NCBI RefSeq assembly: GCF_964204645.1
Contig: NC_134035.1
Location: 2,432,001 to 2,496,000 of the forward strand
Length of the DNA: 64,000 nucleotides
Direction: 5' to 3'
DNA from: Tubulanus polymorphus
Taxonomy: Eukaryota > Nemertea > Palaeonemertea > Tubulaniformes > Tubulanidae
The notes under the pieces were generated by a model. It made no database searches. It saw only the letters and a program-made list of their open reading frames with translations, and was not told the origin of the DNA. Both the position numbers and the translations under genes were made by a program. Below are positions 46,761 to 59,513 of the stretch, in pieces. Positions within the stretch are counted from its first letter, which is position 1; each line of letters starts with the position of its first letter.

Positions 46761-46945
46761 TAGTATATATAGTATTGTAAATAGTTGATGTATATAATAG
46801 TATATATAGTATTGTAAATAGTTGATGTATATAATAGTATATATAGTATTGTAAATAGTTGATGTATATAATAGTATATATAGTATTGTAAATAGTTGAT
46901 GTATATAATAGTATATATAGTATTGTAAATAGTTGATGTATATAT
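46761..46945. repeat. Minisatellite, 37-bp unit, 5 near-identical copies
   Basis: Units start at 46761, 46798, 46835, 46872 and 46909 (TAGTATATATAGTATTGTAA...). The - strand ORF here (Tyr/Ile/Thr-rich) is a product of the repeat. Confidence 0.95.
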
Positions 46946-47066
46946 ATATATTTCGTTACGTTTCATTCTCTAAATTTTAATCACTTCAGTGTTGTTTTGT
47001 AAATATTTGTATATACATGTGTAATAGTTTTCCTCCTTATACCATGGAAATGGTTGGAGTGTAAAT

Positions 47067-47097
47067 AAATCGTAATCGTAATCGTAATCGTAATCGT
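47067..47097. repeat. (GTAATC)n microsatellite, about 5 copies
   Basis: Hexamer run AATCGTAATCGTAATCGTAA and onward. Confidence 0.9.
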
Positions 47098-47598
47098 AGT
47101 ATTCAAATATTTCTATATTCTTTGTATACAATTTTGCATCTGTGTACCATTCTTATGGCTGGAATTGGAAGAAATATCTAACCCTATCTTCGAAACGAAA
47201 TATCAAAACGCATTGACAAATTAATGTTTTTCTTTGAGGCGTTTCTTGTACCTACACGATCGAGCTCGGGGGTGCGTTCGCGGACACGCCCAAATAACGA
47301 GAATTTAATAACCGGGTAAGATCACAGAAAAAATAGATTACAATTTCGTCTTATCTTCCGATAGTTCGATATTCGACGAAAAGACTATAGCCTACATCAC
47401 AAAGAACATAGTTCTTGATTCACCCTGTCGTTTGGGAAACCTGACGTGTCAAATTTATCTCAAAATTTAGATTTAGAAGCGAGATATCCGAATTTGAATG
47501 AGTGCATACTTTACAGAAAAAGTGCCTCATTCTTCGAATGACCAGAGCTGCCAGCTGTTTCTGATTTTCATTGCCAACTGATACTGATACTTAATTTG

Positions 47599-47935
47599 AA
47601 CAGAAATATGAAAGATGTTACTGAGGGTCTTACTGTTGATAACTGATTAATTTGAACAGAAATATGAAAGATGTTACTGAGGGTCTTACTGTTGATAACT
47701 GATTTATTTGAACAGAAAAATGAAAGATCTTACTTAGGGTCTTACTGTTGATTACTGATTAATTTGTACAGAAATATGAAAGATGTTACTGAGGGTCTTA
47801 CTGTTGATTACTGATTAATTTGAACAGAAATATGAAAGATGTTACTAAGGGTCTTACTGTTGATTACGGATTAATTTGTACAGAAATATGAAAGATCTTA
47901 CTCAGGGTCTTACTGTTGATTACTGGTTAATTTTA
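47599..47935. repeat. Minisatellite, 56-bp unit, 6 copies
   Basis: Units start at 47599, 47655, 47711, 47767, 47823 and 47879 (AACAGAAATATGAAAGATGT...GTCTTACTGTTGAT). A single related copy lies in a GCAT intron at about 36628-36670 (GATTACTGATTAATTTGTAC). Confidence 0.93.
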
Positions 47936-50900
47936 ATATTTTCCTTCATGTGTCAATGAAATGTTACTGAAAACATTCAATTTGTTACTGATAGCACTTT
48001 TCATAGGGTGACAGCCCTGAATGTCGAATATTCGCGTGCATGTACAAATGGTATCTGTCACTATATGAATCGAAGTCCGGAGATGTCGCAGTAAAAGTAA
48101 AGTGCCGTATCGTTTTCCAAACCGGCAGGTGTATCGAATGCGAATATAACGTCTGCGTACTAATATTCTTGGAAAGGAAATAACACTTTTAGGCGATACT
48201 TTACGCGGAATAGTGGAAGGATATGATATTATATATGTATATATATTCTAATACGATTAGTTAAATTTTAGTTGAGTCAGGATTTAATTGAAAGAAGGTG
48301 AAAATTCTGTAACACGGAATTTATTTCGTTAAGAAGGTGAACATGATATTTACGCGGAGTTTGGTTTTATAGCCGAGATTTCGTAATTAGAGCTTTTAAT
48401 TCGGTACTTTTAGTTTAATAATTGAAATCTATATTATGCATAATCATTATGGGCAGGCCTATATTCCTATTAGGTATTTACAACAACTTACCTATTGAGT
48501 TGAACTTAAAAAACTTACATCACTTAGAAAGCAGATTCCAGAAATCGACGCCTCTGATTCACTGTGGTCGTCATTGCTCTAATATCGTTGTGAATCCGGT
48601 CTACGCAAAGTATGAATTTCAGTCACTTGTGTGTCTTTGTCGACCGAAAAAATCCATACGAAACTTCACCCTTTTTCGCGGTTTCATTTCTGAAATTTAT
48701 TCGACCATCGGTCATCGCCACGACGACAGTCTCGATCGAGGACGGAATCGGTAAAAATCCTCGGCGCTTCTCAATAGCGCAGTACGACCATTTAATTAGT
48801 TTTCATTCATACAGTAAGCTTACACGGCGCTCCTAATCACTAGTTTCCGTGTTTATGAATACGATACGTGTGATAGATGTGTTGTTAAGAAAGGTTAGAG
48901 ATCTGTTTTGAAACGTATAGTTGTTATGTTCTTCTATTTACCTCGGTTGTTGACGCCGAACTACGAGCTGCCAGCTGTTTCTTATCGGAGCCCGCCGTTC
49001 GAACGCGTTCCCTAAATCATAAACGATCGAATGATTTTCAACCATCTGTCATCAACGCGACGATTCTCGATGTTATTCCCTTTGTAGACATTCGTAGTTT
49101 TCATATTTTTCCCGAGTTTCCTGTGTGCGGCGACGCGCGTCTCGTTTCTGTAGCCTCGACGCGCAGACGTCGTCACAAACGGCAAAGTGACACCGTTTAA
49201 CGGTTTCGAGATGATTTGATCTACTTCACCGCGGAAATCCGCGTAACCGATTCCGCGAAAGCTCTCTAGTGGATGCCGTGATTGTTACGCGGTCTCTAAA
49301 TCATGGGCATCTCGATACCGGGACGATAGTACCTACTTATATCGCCTGCGTAGTAATCCAGCTCGGGGTAGATCGCGGTTAGATTCGAGCATATCCAGCG
49401 TGAAAAGTGTGTACGGCGCTCGCGGCCGTCAAGCGATCATAAATCTATCGCAGATGCAGTTCCGTCACGTACCGCGCCGATGCAACGCGTTTCTATGGAA
49501 ACCGTTGGGCGTTTTTCAGGTGATAATGCACTCGTAAGATGAAGACTTTACGCACGCGTGACGTCACGTGTTTATATTCAAGGCGAGATAAGAAATGGCG
49601 ATGTAGTTTTTAACGCCCGAAAAACCGTTGAAATAAGGTTCAAAATGATACCTTTATTCTCATAATCGGCCGGGTCATTTTGTAAAAAATAAACTTTCAA
49701 TAACACCTGGTCTGTTATGGTTAGCTTGATCATGATTTTGAAAAAAGTAATGTACAGGATAGAAAGGCGGCCGGGTGAACTTTTAAACTCAGCAGAGTGG
49801 AGAAACAAAGTATCTCACTTCGCGTCTGATGGTCTTCACATTCCTGCGTTGTTTCGCATCTCGGAAATCTGTTGTAAATCACCGATATTTTTGAAAAAGA
49901 ATAGAAAAGGAATAGAAAAATATGTTTAAATATAGTGTCGCGTTGTCATTATTTTCATATCATTTTATTGTATATATCGCAATACGATAAAAAAGGAAAG
50001 ATATAGAAATAAGATAAGCATAGTAGATAATTCTGTATTCAACATATACAGTTTTATGAATATATGGAAATAATGCTTTTTTTGATGTATATACTTGATA
50101 AATAACACAGCTGTTTGAGATGCCTCTCTCTGGCAACACGACCGAGTCGGTGCCCATTCATTTTTACAATACGAAGTTCCCGCGAACACTGCCATGAAAA
50201 AGTTTCGGGGGCCAGTAGTTCAAAGGCTGGTAACTGAGACATACTTTGAGACGGCCTTAGAGACCAGTTTCGACTCGTAGCGAACGCCAATGACTGAATC
50301 AACGGCGGGTTTGAACGTGGTCGAAATACAATCGGCGAGCTTTTGAAAAAACACATTAACATTGGTCGAACGTAATTTTGAATAACTAATCACAGTCACA
50401 TTCGACGTTGAACATTTTTAATCGTTTTGTTTTACATTTCTATCGACAATCTTTCATTGAGCATTTCTAGGTTTCATCTAAATGCAATGTGCAGGAGTTG
50501 GAGGATTTGAAATCGATATCCAATTTTTACTATAACTAATATCGGTAGTTTTATTACTCGTCCGTATCTAATTTTCTCACGAACAAATTTTCAAATTTCC
50601 TACGTATTTCTTTTTGGATTTCAAATTCAAAGATGTTCGGACAATATTGAAGAATAGATTGTAATCTAAATACACCAGGCACCAGCAACGAGTACAACAA
50701 AAATCGTTTGCTTGAAGATGCTATCAATCGGAAATTAGAAACTGAACTGACGGGTTCCAATACTACGCACGCTCCATCTTTCTTATCGAAATTAATAATC
50801 GAAAAAAAATATACATAAGGATCATAAGAAAGATGGAAATGCTTATAGCCTTTCAACCTGTGTGCCCCTGTATCCGGCAGGTGTGGTCGGTTTGTTCGAA

Positions 50901-51384
50901 GGGACACAGCTCAAAATCATTTCATCAAATAGATATGAGGTAGAGCATTATTTTATCAACAGTGTGATAGCTCTGTACTACCGAAAAAAAATCTCTGAAC
51001 TCAATTAGAAGCCTGTTATGCGTGTACGAACTTAGGCATGATCTGGTGAGTCGGTTTAGTTAATTTTTGATGACAATTTCGTATGACAGGAAGCTTTCTA
51101 TAGTTATTAGTTGAATTCTAAAGTCATTAGTTGAATTCTAAAGAGTTGTTTTAACGTTGATTCTTTCGAATCGGAATTTTCCCCTTATTACGCGTGTTCA
51201 CCCCCCCCCCCCTGATTCAGATTCCGTATGAAATAGCTTATAAACATCTATACATCTAAATTCAGTGGTATACGGTATTTTTTTTTTCGTACATGCGTTA
51301 TAAGCAAATGTAACTGGATAAAGAATGTGAGCAAATATAAAAACGTCGCCGAAACGAATGCAGATTATTATACGGAAACGTTTT
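47936..51384. other. Noncoding stretch before the PLAC8 cluster
   Basis: Holds the dispersed repeat copy at 49625-49810, a SINE fragment near 50865-50905 (GGCAGGTGTGGTCGGTTTG) and a GC-richer region at 48950-49560. The word GAGCTGCCAGCTGTTTCT occurs at both 47547 and 48967. No gene recognised. Confidence 0.45.
49625..49810. repeat. Dispersed repeat shared with 21265-21460
   Basis: See 21265-21460; this copy has an extra TAACACCTGGTCTGTTATGG block in the middle that is itself a small inverted repeat. Confidence 0.7.
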
Positions 51385-54300
51385 CTACATTCGTCCTACG
51401 TGCTTCATTTCCCTTTCCATTTGACATACGGCGCACGGTGTACAGCAGTAAAATTGCAGTCCATCTTTGCAGATCGTTCCCTGAAATTATGAATACGCCG
51501 CATACAGTAAATTCGCAACATTCATTTCACGAATCAAAATATATAAGTTAGCTAGTTAAGATGATTTTTGATGCCGTTACAATAATGACTTGATAAATAC
51601 AATGATAACTACTACGCGTTTCTTTGGTATGATAGTGTAAGTAGATGTGCACCACGTCATCAATATCGGGGGTTGCCGGTCAATTCAATTTTTCGAATTC
51701 AAATTTCAAATTCAAAATTATTTTAATCGGAAGGATCACGCTTAGTAATAATACCTGAATGCCATTTTCTAGTCGCATTTTGGTCCTCATTGCCAGAGGG
51801 GCGCCTGGGCAACACACCGGAGCACAGCAGTGTTCACCTTGGGCAGTACTGATTCGGCATAGCGTACACGGTAGACAAAACAAGCCGCAACAACCTATGA
51901 TAATAATGTATTATTCATGTCAATTTAGAAATCGAGATCAAGTCAATAGTGGATTATGAAAACGTCATTTTCCACTTGGAAAAAAAATCGTGTTTCTATG
52001 TCATTCGGGAACACGGGAGATATTTGAAAATTTTCGGAACGAATATTTGAGAACGAAATCAAACACTTGAACTGCGTAAATACAGATAAGTTTCATGGTC
52101 GAGATTTTCGTACACAAAGGAAGGTTATGTTTAGCCGGTGTCTTTGAAATTAAGGGCACTGGGTAACCCGTGTCGAGTCATCCACAGGTGATATAGTATC
52201 CAGACCACAAAGCAAGAAAAGAACGTTTCCGAGACCGACTATGAATGCAATTAATTAGTTCTGTAAGTCGGTCGGTGACCTTTTTTGCGGTCGTTTATCA
52301 CGACAAGGACCGTCGTTTAATGTCTACGTCAGGTCGCGTCCTCGCGGTCGTGATTGCGGTACCATTTATAAACGTCGACTTGATTTGACGGGACGATTAT
52401 TCTCTCGTAACGGCACATAACGACGTAATTATTGACGGTAATGAAGGCGCGCTATGAGAGCTCGGTGTTTCTGAATCTATACCACCGCCTATTATCTATC
52501 TATAGCCTATATTACAATAATATGCAGCACGTATACGAAGTTGCAGAATAGACGCAACCTTTTTGTTTGGTGAACGTTTTGCAGGGTTATCAGATATCCA
52601 GGGTATAAAAAGACTCTTCAATTGGTACCGGTGGTGGTTGTTGGTGCATATAGTACCTCGCTGAAACCAGTGCATATAGCAATTAAGATGTAGGGACAAA
52701 GCTGTTCTGAAAATGCCAAAAAGGATGGCCAAAAACTATTGTCAGAGTCCAACAGTTGCTAGTTTGAGATTGATGGCCCTTTTATACCGGAGCACGGCCT
52801 TAAAAGCATTAAGTTGAAACGATTCGCATAGGTATTTCTTTGTTATGTGGATTTTTTCATCAACAGGAAAGAGGTGGCCAGTTTTTTTAATTCCATCAAC
52901 TATGGATGCGGATGTATATACATACTTGAAACATGCCTGATCGTTGGGTAAGCATTTCGGTATTCGATTGCGGTTCCGTTTTACACAATGAACGTTGCGA
53001 AATTCTCTTATTGAGGTTTTTTGTTTCATACTTACACACTTTCACGTCGTCGCAACAAGCCAGTAACCCGCTCGACCAATCCCTGGAACCTTGCTGCACC
53101 ACGCGGACCGTAGTGGTCGGTTGTGACGTCACTACGGTAGTCGTGGTGGTCCTAGATAAAAAGTGATAATTCTTTTCGAATATTTAGAATAATGGTAAAT
53201 GTATCGGGGGGGGGGGGCAATTTTATAGACTGGGGGACACTCCGCGGATAATTCAGTTTCGATTGAGTTAATTGCCAGATTGAAATTACTGCTAGTCTAT
53301 AGAACCAGCACCTGATGTTTTACTACCAACTACAACTCATTGAAAAAAGTCAGAAAATGCAGAGGCGGAGCTAGAAAAATATGGATGGCAATTTTCAGAT
53401 GAAAACAGCCCTTTCATATGCTACTATCGGGGTCCCACCCTCGTTATTAGATATTCGCGAAGAAATAACGTCTGAAAATATGCAACATCCGAAAGAATGA
53501 GTTTTAGCGATCTCTGTCTCGATGAAAAGGGCCGCCTCAGTGGTGACCCCTGAGACCACTCCCTAAATCCGTCCGAGCGTATAGGTTTATTGTGAACGTG
53601 AAATTTCTTCATTCACAACGATGCGCGACGAGGTAACGATAGATTGATCTAACCGGACCAATAAAACATTATAGAGTTTCAGATGACGCTTCTTCAGTCC
53701 AAACAGAAAAAACACATTGAAAACCTACATTCAATGTATATAAATGTAATCTGATGTAATCTTTGTATTGTATATAATTGTTATTTTGAAGTGAAGATAA
53801 ATTCATATTCATATTCAATATCTATTTTCAAAACGGTGAATGAGAAAGATATATCTAATATAAAAGCTGGCATATTAGGAAGATTATTCGCATGAATTTT
53901 AGTTTTTGGCGCGAGAACTTCAAGCGAACTACACGCCCTGTGTTAAATCGATCGGTTACTCTGATTGGCGCGATCACTCACCTTTTCGACGTGTAAGGCA
54001 TAGTTGATTTTTAAATCCGTATAGTCTTTGTAAACACGAGTGTTTTAAGTTTGCTTTTGCTGCGAAGCTTTTTCTGCAATGGCGTGTACCGCGCGCGCGC
54101 GATGAGAGAGAGAGAGAGAGAGGCATTAGGAGGCGTTGGCCAGACGTAATAATAATCACGTAAACACGATTGCGGAATGTGTGGCCCAGATCAGCCTCTC
54201 ATGTTGACATTGTTTTCAACCTACGCTTAATATGTTGTATTACGTGTATTTACTTTCGCGAGAAAAATCTCGATGAAAATAGGCGCTCGTTGTAGCGTTC

Positions 54301-54719
54301 AAGAACTCGGGTGAGTGTTTGTTAGAAGGTATAGCCTAGGTTATGCAAATATCTACCGATTAGGGCGTTGGCGAAGCCTCCCGCGAAAGCTTCAGAGTAT
54401 TTGGAAATATCCGCAAAGTATTCACCACTATTTAGGGAGTTTCGCTGCCCATGTGCACCTTTATTATATTGCACCCGATTCTTAATGTCAGAATCTTTTT
54501 TCTCGTTTCGTAGAATTGGTGTAGGTGATATACGGAAAAAGAACTTAGAATATAAATCGAGCGAAAATGCAAATTTGAAATAGATTATCGTAGAAAAGAT
54601 TTTTCCGATATAAATGAATCTCCCTGCTACAAATGAGTATAATCTCTTTCAATTATGAGAAGTTTTTAAAAGTTTAAAAGTTTTTTTATCACATACCTTT
54701 CAGAATATTGCGCGGCCAT
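51385..54719 (-). CDS. PLAC8-domain Cys-rich protein, copy A (124 aa)
   Basis: Four exons, read on the - strand: 54697-54719, 53036-53151, 51755-51894, 51385-51480 (TAG). Sizes are 23, 116, 140 and 96 bp with phases 2, 1, 0; total 375 bp. Protein begins MAAQYSER, has a Thr/Val-rich segment, then the PLAC8 (cornifelin/Cys-rich) domain: CCDDVKVCCCGLFC, LPCTLCRI, CCAPVCCPGAPLAMRTKMR and the closing CCTPCAVCQMEREM. Family members sit at membranes or in the cytosol and have been linked to growth control, cadmium resistance (plants) and differentiation; the molecular role is unclear. It is the first gene of a - strand cluster with copies at 56601-58196 and 60547-63450. This copy has the longest second exon (12 nt more than B and C) and the longest introns. 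Third-exon fragments are easily mistaken for ORFs that read on into introns. Confidence 0.9.
53217..53306. mobile_element. Fold-back MITE family 3 copy in PLAC8-A intron 1
   Basis: TTTTATAGACTGGGGGACAC at left and GCTAGTCTATAGAACCAGC at right, following a run of 12 or so G. Confidence 0.75.
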
Positions 54720-56515
54720 GGTGCGTGGTGAGTTGTACTGATCGCCGGTCCTAGGAGGAATACGCCCGCTATTCACGGCGATCTAGACCAGTTGACAATA
54801 TTGAGGCGCTGTTCTTTATCTAGACAGTCATATCATTATTATATTAATGATAATTGTATCTGGGACACGGCATGTCCCAGATACATTTTTGGATGCATAA
54901 CTAATGTATATTTGATTCCGATCGGAGCGACCTAATTTACCTAAGGTGTAATTATTGTCGATGGTAAATCAAACACTTTGACTTCGACAAACACACGTTT
55001 TATTGACAATTCATGCGCTGGCAAAATTTTCAATTTTTCAAAGCGGGCCATCGCGGCAAAGTAGACATGCAAAAATATATATACCTACTAAGAATAGACG
55101 ATCACTGAAAGCCTTCATTATAAACTTTTTTGGCGAAATCGCGAAATGAGCAATTTAAGTTACAGAATTCTCTTTAATTCTGGTTTTTCGTCGGTATCGT
55201 TTTCCTTTATCAGAAAAGTGTTCAGAAATTAATCGCAATCTTTCGTGGAAACCAATTCCTAAATCGCGACGGTAATAGATTTTGGGGCGAATCTAAAACG
55301 GGTCAGAAATTATATCAGGATGATAACCTAATAACAGAAATAATGCGACCGATGACAAAAAATAATTTGGTGCCGGTGCCACATTTTTTCATCAGTCAAA
55401 TTAGTCCACAATTCTATGTGAATCCAAATTGCATTGAGTGCGAACTCTCTGATTTTCTGTGTTAGTCGACTATTTGCGGACCAAGTGAGACCGAATGTCA
55501 TTTAGTCGGGACTATGGTCCGGAAATGGTCCACCAGAGGATCGACCACGGTCGCTGTAGTTCGGACTAAGTTCCAAGATGGCCGTAACTGTGAAACATTT
55601 AACGACTGAACTATAGTGCGTTCGGTTATCTGTTCCGAACACTAGTCGACTAAAGCCGCGATCCCGCGAGCATTTTTGGCCCGGGCTAAATTTGGCCCGT
55701 GCCAAAATTACACCTTTGTCGTCCAAAATCATCGGGATATATTTTCCTTCGCGATGCCCGTTCTGAAGACAACAAACGGCGAATTCTTGACGCCTTTTCC
55801 AAAGGGTCTCATTTCAAACAATACAACTGTTAAATCACGATTATTACTTTTTATATTTTTTCATTATCACTGTCCTAACAAAAATGTAAAAATAAGCATA
55901 TGATTAATGGTTAAGCTCCGTGGTACCGGTATAAGGGAAATCACAGCAAAACTTACTTACACTAACTTATTCATTCTAGATTTGAAACTTATTCTTGATA
56001 GTTATTGGCCGGATATAGCATTTACATAATAAGGCGATGTATAGAAACCTCAGGATCAGCCATTATTAAATAATTTACTGATTGTCCGTACGAAGTAACC
56101 TTTTTGAGAATGGAATATTAAGATATGATTCATTTTTATAACTAAGCGCTGGCATAGATATCGTTACGATCTAAAATGTTCAATTTATCGAATGACCTAC
56201 CGAAAAATAATGGTATATTTGTATCTAGATATGGTGTTCAAAATCAGCCGTAGTACATTATGAATATATATTTTTTCTGTTGGCTGATGTTAAGGGTCAT
56301 TTGCAATGTGTTTTGACGAGCATAAGTTTTCTTCCGAGCAAGTTCAACCGAACGAGCTAACGAACAACATTTAGGTTCGAAAACGATTGTCAAAATTATC
56401 TAATTTTTTGGTGCCTTGAAATACGATAAATTCAACTTGTTTATAACGCTGAGAAAAAATTCCAAATGGCCCTTGACATAATAATATTGTCCTCGTTATA
56501 TTGTAAAGACGTTGT
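54720..56515. other. Intergenic stretch between PLAC8 copies A and B
   Basis: Next to 54720 is the 5'UTR/promoter side of copy A. 55500-55700 contains GGACTATGGTCCGG and GGCCCGGGCTAAATTTGGCC palindromic words of unknown origin. No gene recognised. Confidence 0.45.
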
Positions 56516-56600
56516 ATTCGCTAGGTAAGCAATGGCTGCTTGATATTAAGTATATGGGTATATCTAAACGGCGTCGAGGCGAAGACGAACACGAAATCTT

Positions 56601-58196
56601 TTACATCCGTCCGGCATTTTTCAGTTCTCTTTCCATTTGACAAACGGCGCAAAGGGTGCAGCATTGCAATGCGCACGCATCACCGCAGATACTTCCCTGG
56701 AAGGAAAGTATGCATTAGATTTCGAAAACGCTTTCAACGATACAAAATATCTATTTGTAAATACTATTTACAATATACCAGTTACCCAGTTGCATTTTCG
56801 TGACCATATATACATATATTTATTTCGTAAATAAAATTTACAATAGAGTCACAGGAAAAGATTACATATCATACATCATATCATATATTTCATATACGTA
56901 GATTAAACTAGAACGTAACATTTATCTTTATGAGATTGAGAAATTGATCTCAAAACTGGTTGTATAAGGCATGTTTTGCTGTTGAACCAAATGGGCCGAT
57001 ATGAATTTTACGTCACTATGTGCAACAGCCCCGAACTCGTAGTACTTACCTGAATATCGTGTTCCACTCTTAGTTTTGTCCTCAGCGCCAGTAGACCGCC
57101 CGGGCAGCATATCGGGGCACATGCATTCTCGTGCATACCAGAACTGATTCGACATAAAGTGCACGGAAAACAGAAATAACCGCAAATGCCTGTGAAATAA
57201 AAGTTAATCATGATTGTACCAGAAATCACTAAAACTTGTAAAGTATAGTAATATTTTTCCTAATTTGCATACATGATTCTTAATTGAATATCTATTTTAA
57301 TACGTTTGATTGAAAAAAACGTTTTGTTTTTCGTATTTTGAACTGAAGTATCTGTACATTACGATGGACACTTACATACGCCACAATCGTCACAGCAACC
57401 CAGTAAACCAGTCGACCAGTTATTGGTTCCCTGGTGCACTTTGTGCGCGTTCATCGGTTGCGTCGTCACTACGACCGTTCTAGATAGAAAAGCAGCGAGA
57501 AGTAATCGAAGAAATGATAACTCGGCTAAAAGGGCTCAGTAGGAATTTGAATAAGTGTGTATAAGCCCGCACGTCGCCAAATCCGAAAATGATCTGAAGC
57601 ACCACCAATGCATATGCCGCATACATTACAGTCAATTTACTATTTTATCTTGTTGTGTTGTTAGATGTTTCGACTTTAAGCAAGGTAAATTTGCAAACAG
57701 ACAGTAATGCAGTTAAATAGAGTTCTGGTGATAAGTACATATTTCATATTGTCGCGATATCGCACGTTGTAAGAGCCTGCAGTTCCGAAACTGTAAATTA
57801 TTAGAAATTCCTAGAATTCTGTTTCATATTTAGAAGTAGTTGGAGAGTGCGTCGGTATTTGCAAAAATTCTTCAAGAAACATATCCTTATTTGTTCGTTT
57901 CGTGTTTCGTATAGTCAGTATCCGTTATTTTGTATATGAAATCGAGGATGCTTCGCCCGACAAACGAATCGAAAAATTGATGATGCGAAAAACTATTTTG
58001 AAATATCTTTTAGAAATGATTTTGAAATCGGAAATTGAAGAACCATTGTCCCGTTATCTAAAATGCGGTGGTGAATATTCGTGTTTTGCCGCATAAAAAC
58101 TGCTAATTATGTAGAAAAAAACCAAAATTCGCCGAGAAATTTCGTATTTCTTCTTTTAAAAAGAAAAACCCACCTTTGATGAGTTGTAGTAGTCAT
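56601..58196 (-). CDS. PLAC8-domain Cys-rich protein, copy B (120 aa)
   Basis: Exons on the - strand: 58174-58196, 57376-57479, 57050-57189, 56601-56696 (TAA); 23, 104, 140 and 96 bp, with the same phases as copies A and C. Protein begins MTTTTHQR. The domain has CCDDCGVCICGYFC, FPCTLCRI, CAPICCPGGLLALRTKLR and the closing CCTLCAVCQMERELKNAGRM. All cysteines expected from the domain are present, so this is the most canonical copy. The last exon and its 3' flank (to about 56516) are repeated behind the decayed copy near 59.2 kb and copy C near 60.5 kb, which shows that the duplication unit extended past the stop codon. Introns are short (about 100-700 bp). Confidence 0.92.
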
Positions 58197-58244
58197 GACG
58201 ATGTTGAACCGGTGTTATACGCGAGGAATACGCCTGCTTATGGG

Positions 58245-58325
58245 GAATTTCTTTATCAGGTGACGAATAGTCGCGTTATTTTCCATATCTCTCGAGTGTC
58301 GCGTACATACGGGACCCGACGCGCG
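58245..58325 (-). promoter_or_regulatory. Conserved 5' flank of PLAC8 copy B
   Basis: This block, about 50-130 nt upstream of the ATG, matches 63480-63556 upstream of copy C: shared words on the + strand are ATCAGGTGA, ACGGGACCCGACGCG and a Cys/Thr-poor spacer. On the - strand each contains a TATA-like word (GATAAAG in B, GATATAGAAA in C). Likely core promoter and 5'UTR retained after duplication. Confidence 0.45.
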
Positions 58326-58955
58326 TTCTAAAGGTAGTTTTTTAAACGCATTTGTTTGTATTAGATATTTATCGATATTCGGTTTGTAATTCACTTGGTA
58401 AATCGATCGTCGCATTAACTAAATACACATGTTCATTTCACGCATGTTCGTAAATAATTCATTTTCAATCCAAAGCAGGCTGGGGGTGTTGGGGGTATAT
58501 ACATCGAGCTATTCCTGGACGCGCGGTTGACAAATACTTGAAAAAGTATAGTTTTCAGGTCGCCATAGAGATTGAATACATGACACATTTACATAAGAAG
58601 TGAAGCCTTTATTGTTAAAAAAGAAATCTCTTCAGTTTTTTTAAATAAAAATTGAAGGCTTTGAATGAAGTATTTCGATATGGGAATCAATCCATCGCGT
58701 TTGTCATTCTGAAATATTGTACGTCACGTTTATTTGTGGTTAGTTCGCAGAATCCCTTCGGAGGGGCGTTGAACACCAGGCAAGCGCTTATGAATTGTCT
58801 TACGAGTTCGAACCTTTAAAGAAACGACTGCGTTGTTTATTTTCTGCGATTAGAAAACATTGCAGTCGTTTCTATATGGCGTGTACCGATATCAACTTGT
58901 CCGTCCCAGGCGTCCGTCCGTGGTGTACATTATTTGCTGTATATCTAATCGTCAA

Positions 58956-59070
58956 TATGGTGTCGTTGAATTAACCTCTTTAAGAACGGAGATGGAATTA
59001 AGAGCAAGATAGGCTATGGATTAATTTGTATAACTGGATGCTGGCGTTGCTGTATCTATGAATGAAAGTT
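58956..59070. repeat. Duplicated PLAC8-cluster intergenic block (copy 1)
   Basis: CAATATGGTGTCGTTGAATT through GCAAGATAGGCTATG and GTATCTATGAATGAAA recurs at 60196-60305. This is the 3' flank that travelled with the PLAC8 duplications. Confidence 0.85.
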
Positions 59071-59265
59071 GTCAATTTATCTCAAAACCTATAGAAAATA
59101 ATAGTTATATCTGTATCTAGATATGGTGTTCGAGTGGCTGGTGATTTGGTTTATTCGCAATGTCCGTGTTATACTTTTTATTCGCAAAGTAAAGCAACAT
59201 AAGCTTGATATTAAGTATAGGAGTGTATCTAAACGGCGTCGAGGCGAAGACGAACACGAAATCTT

Positions 59266-59513
59266 TTACATCCGTCCGGCATTTTTCAATTCTCTTTCCA
59301 TTTGACGAACGGCGTAGATGGTTAAGTGCCAAAGTACGCACACATCTTCGCAGACACTTCCCTGGAAGAAAATTGGCATAGCATTTTTAACGTTTTAAAA
59401 CTAGTCGTCGTAACCAAACGGGCTTAAACAGGAATTTCATGTTATTGACTATGTGCCCCAGCCCCGAGCTCACACTGCTTACCCGAATGTCGTGTTCTAC
59501 TCTGAGTTTCGCC
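59266..59513 (-). pseudogene. Decayed PLAC8-domain gene copy (last exon plus remnant of exon 3)
   Basis: A 96-bp last exon at 59266-59361 has the same length, AG border, stop codon and ending (MERELKNAGRM) as copy B, but four domain cysteines are replaced (Trp, His, Tyr, Arg where B has Cys). Upstream only about 30 nt of exon 3 survive (59483-59513, encoding KLRVEHDIR before a GTAAGC donor); the rest of exon 3 and exons 1-2 are gone. The reading frame of the last exon is still open, so decay may be recent. Its 3' flank matches those of copies B and C. Confidence 0.85.

Noticed and set aside
46691-46966. 91-residue Tyr/Ile-rich ORF
   Set aside because: Entirely made by the 37-bp minisatellite.
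49965-50362. Overlapping - strand ORFs
   Set aside because: Frames broken by stops, no family recognised; probably repeat-derived.
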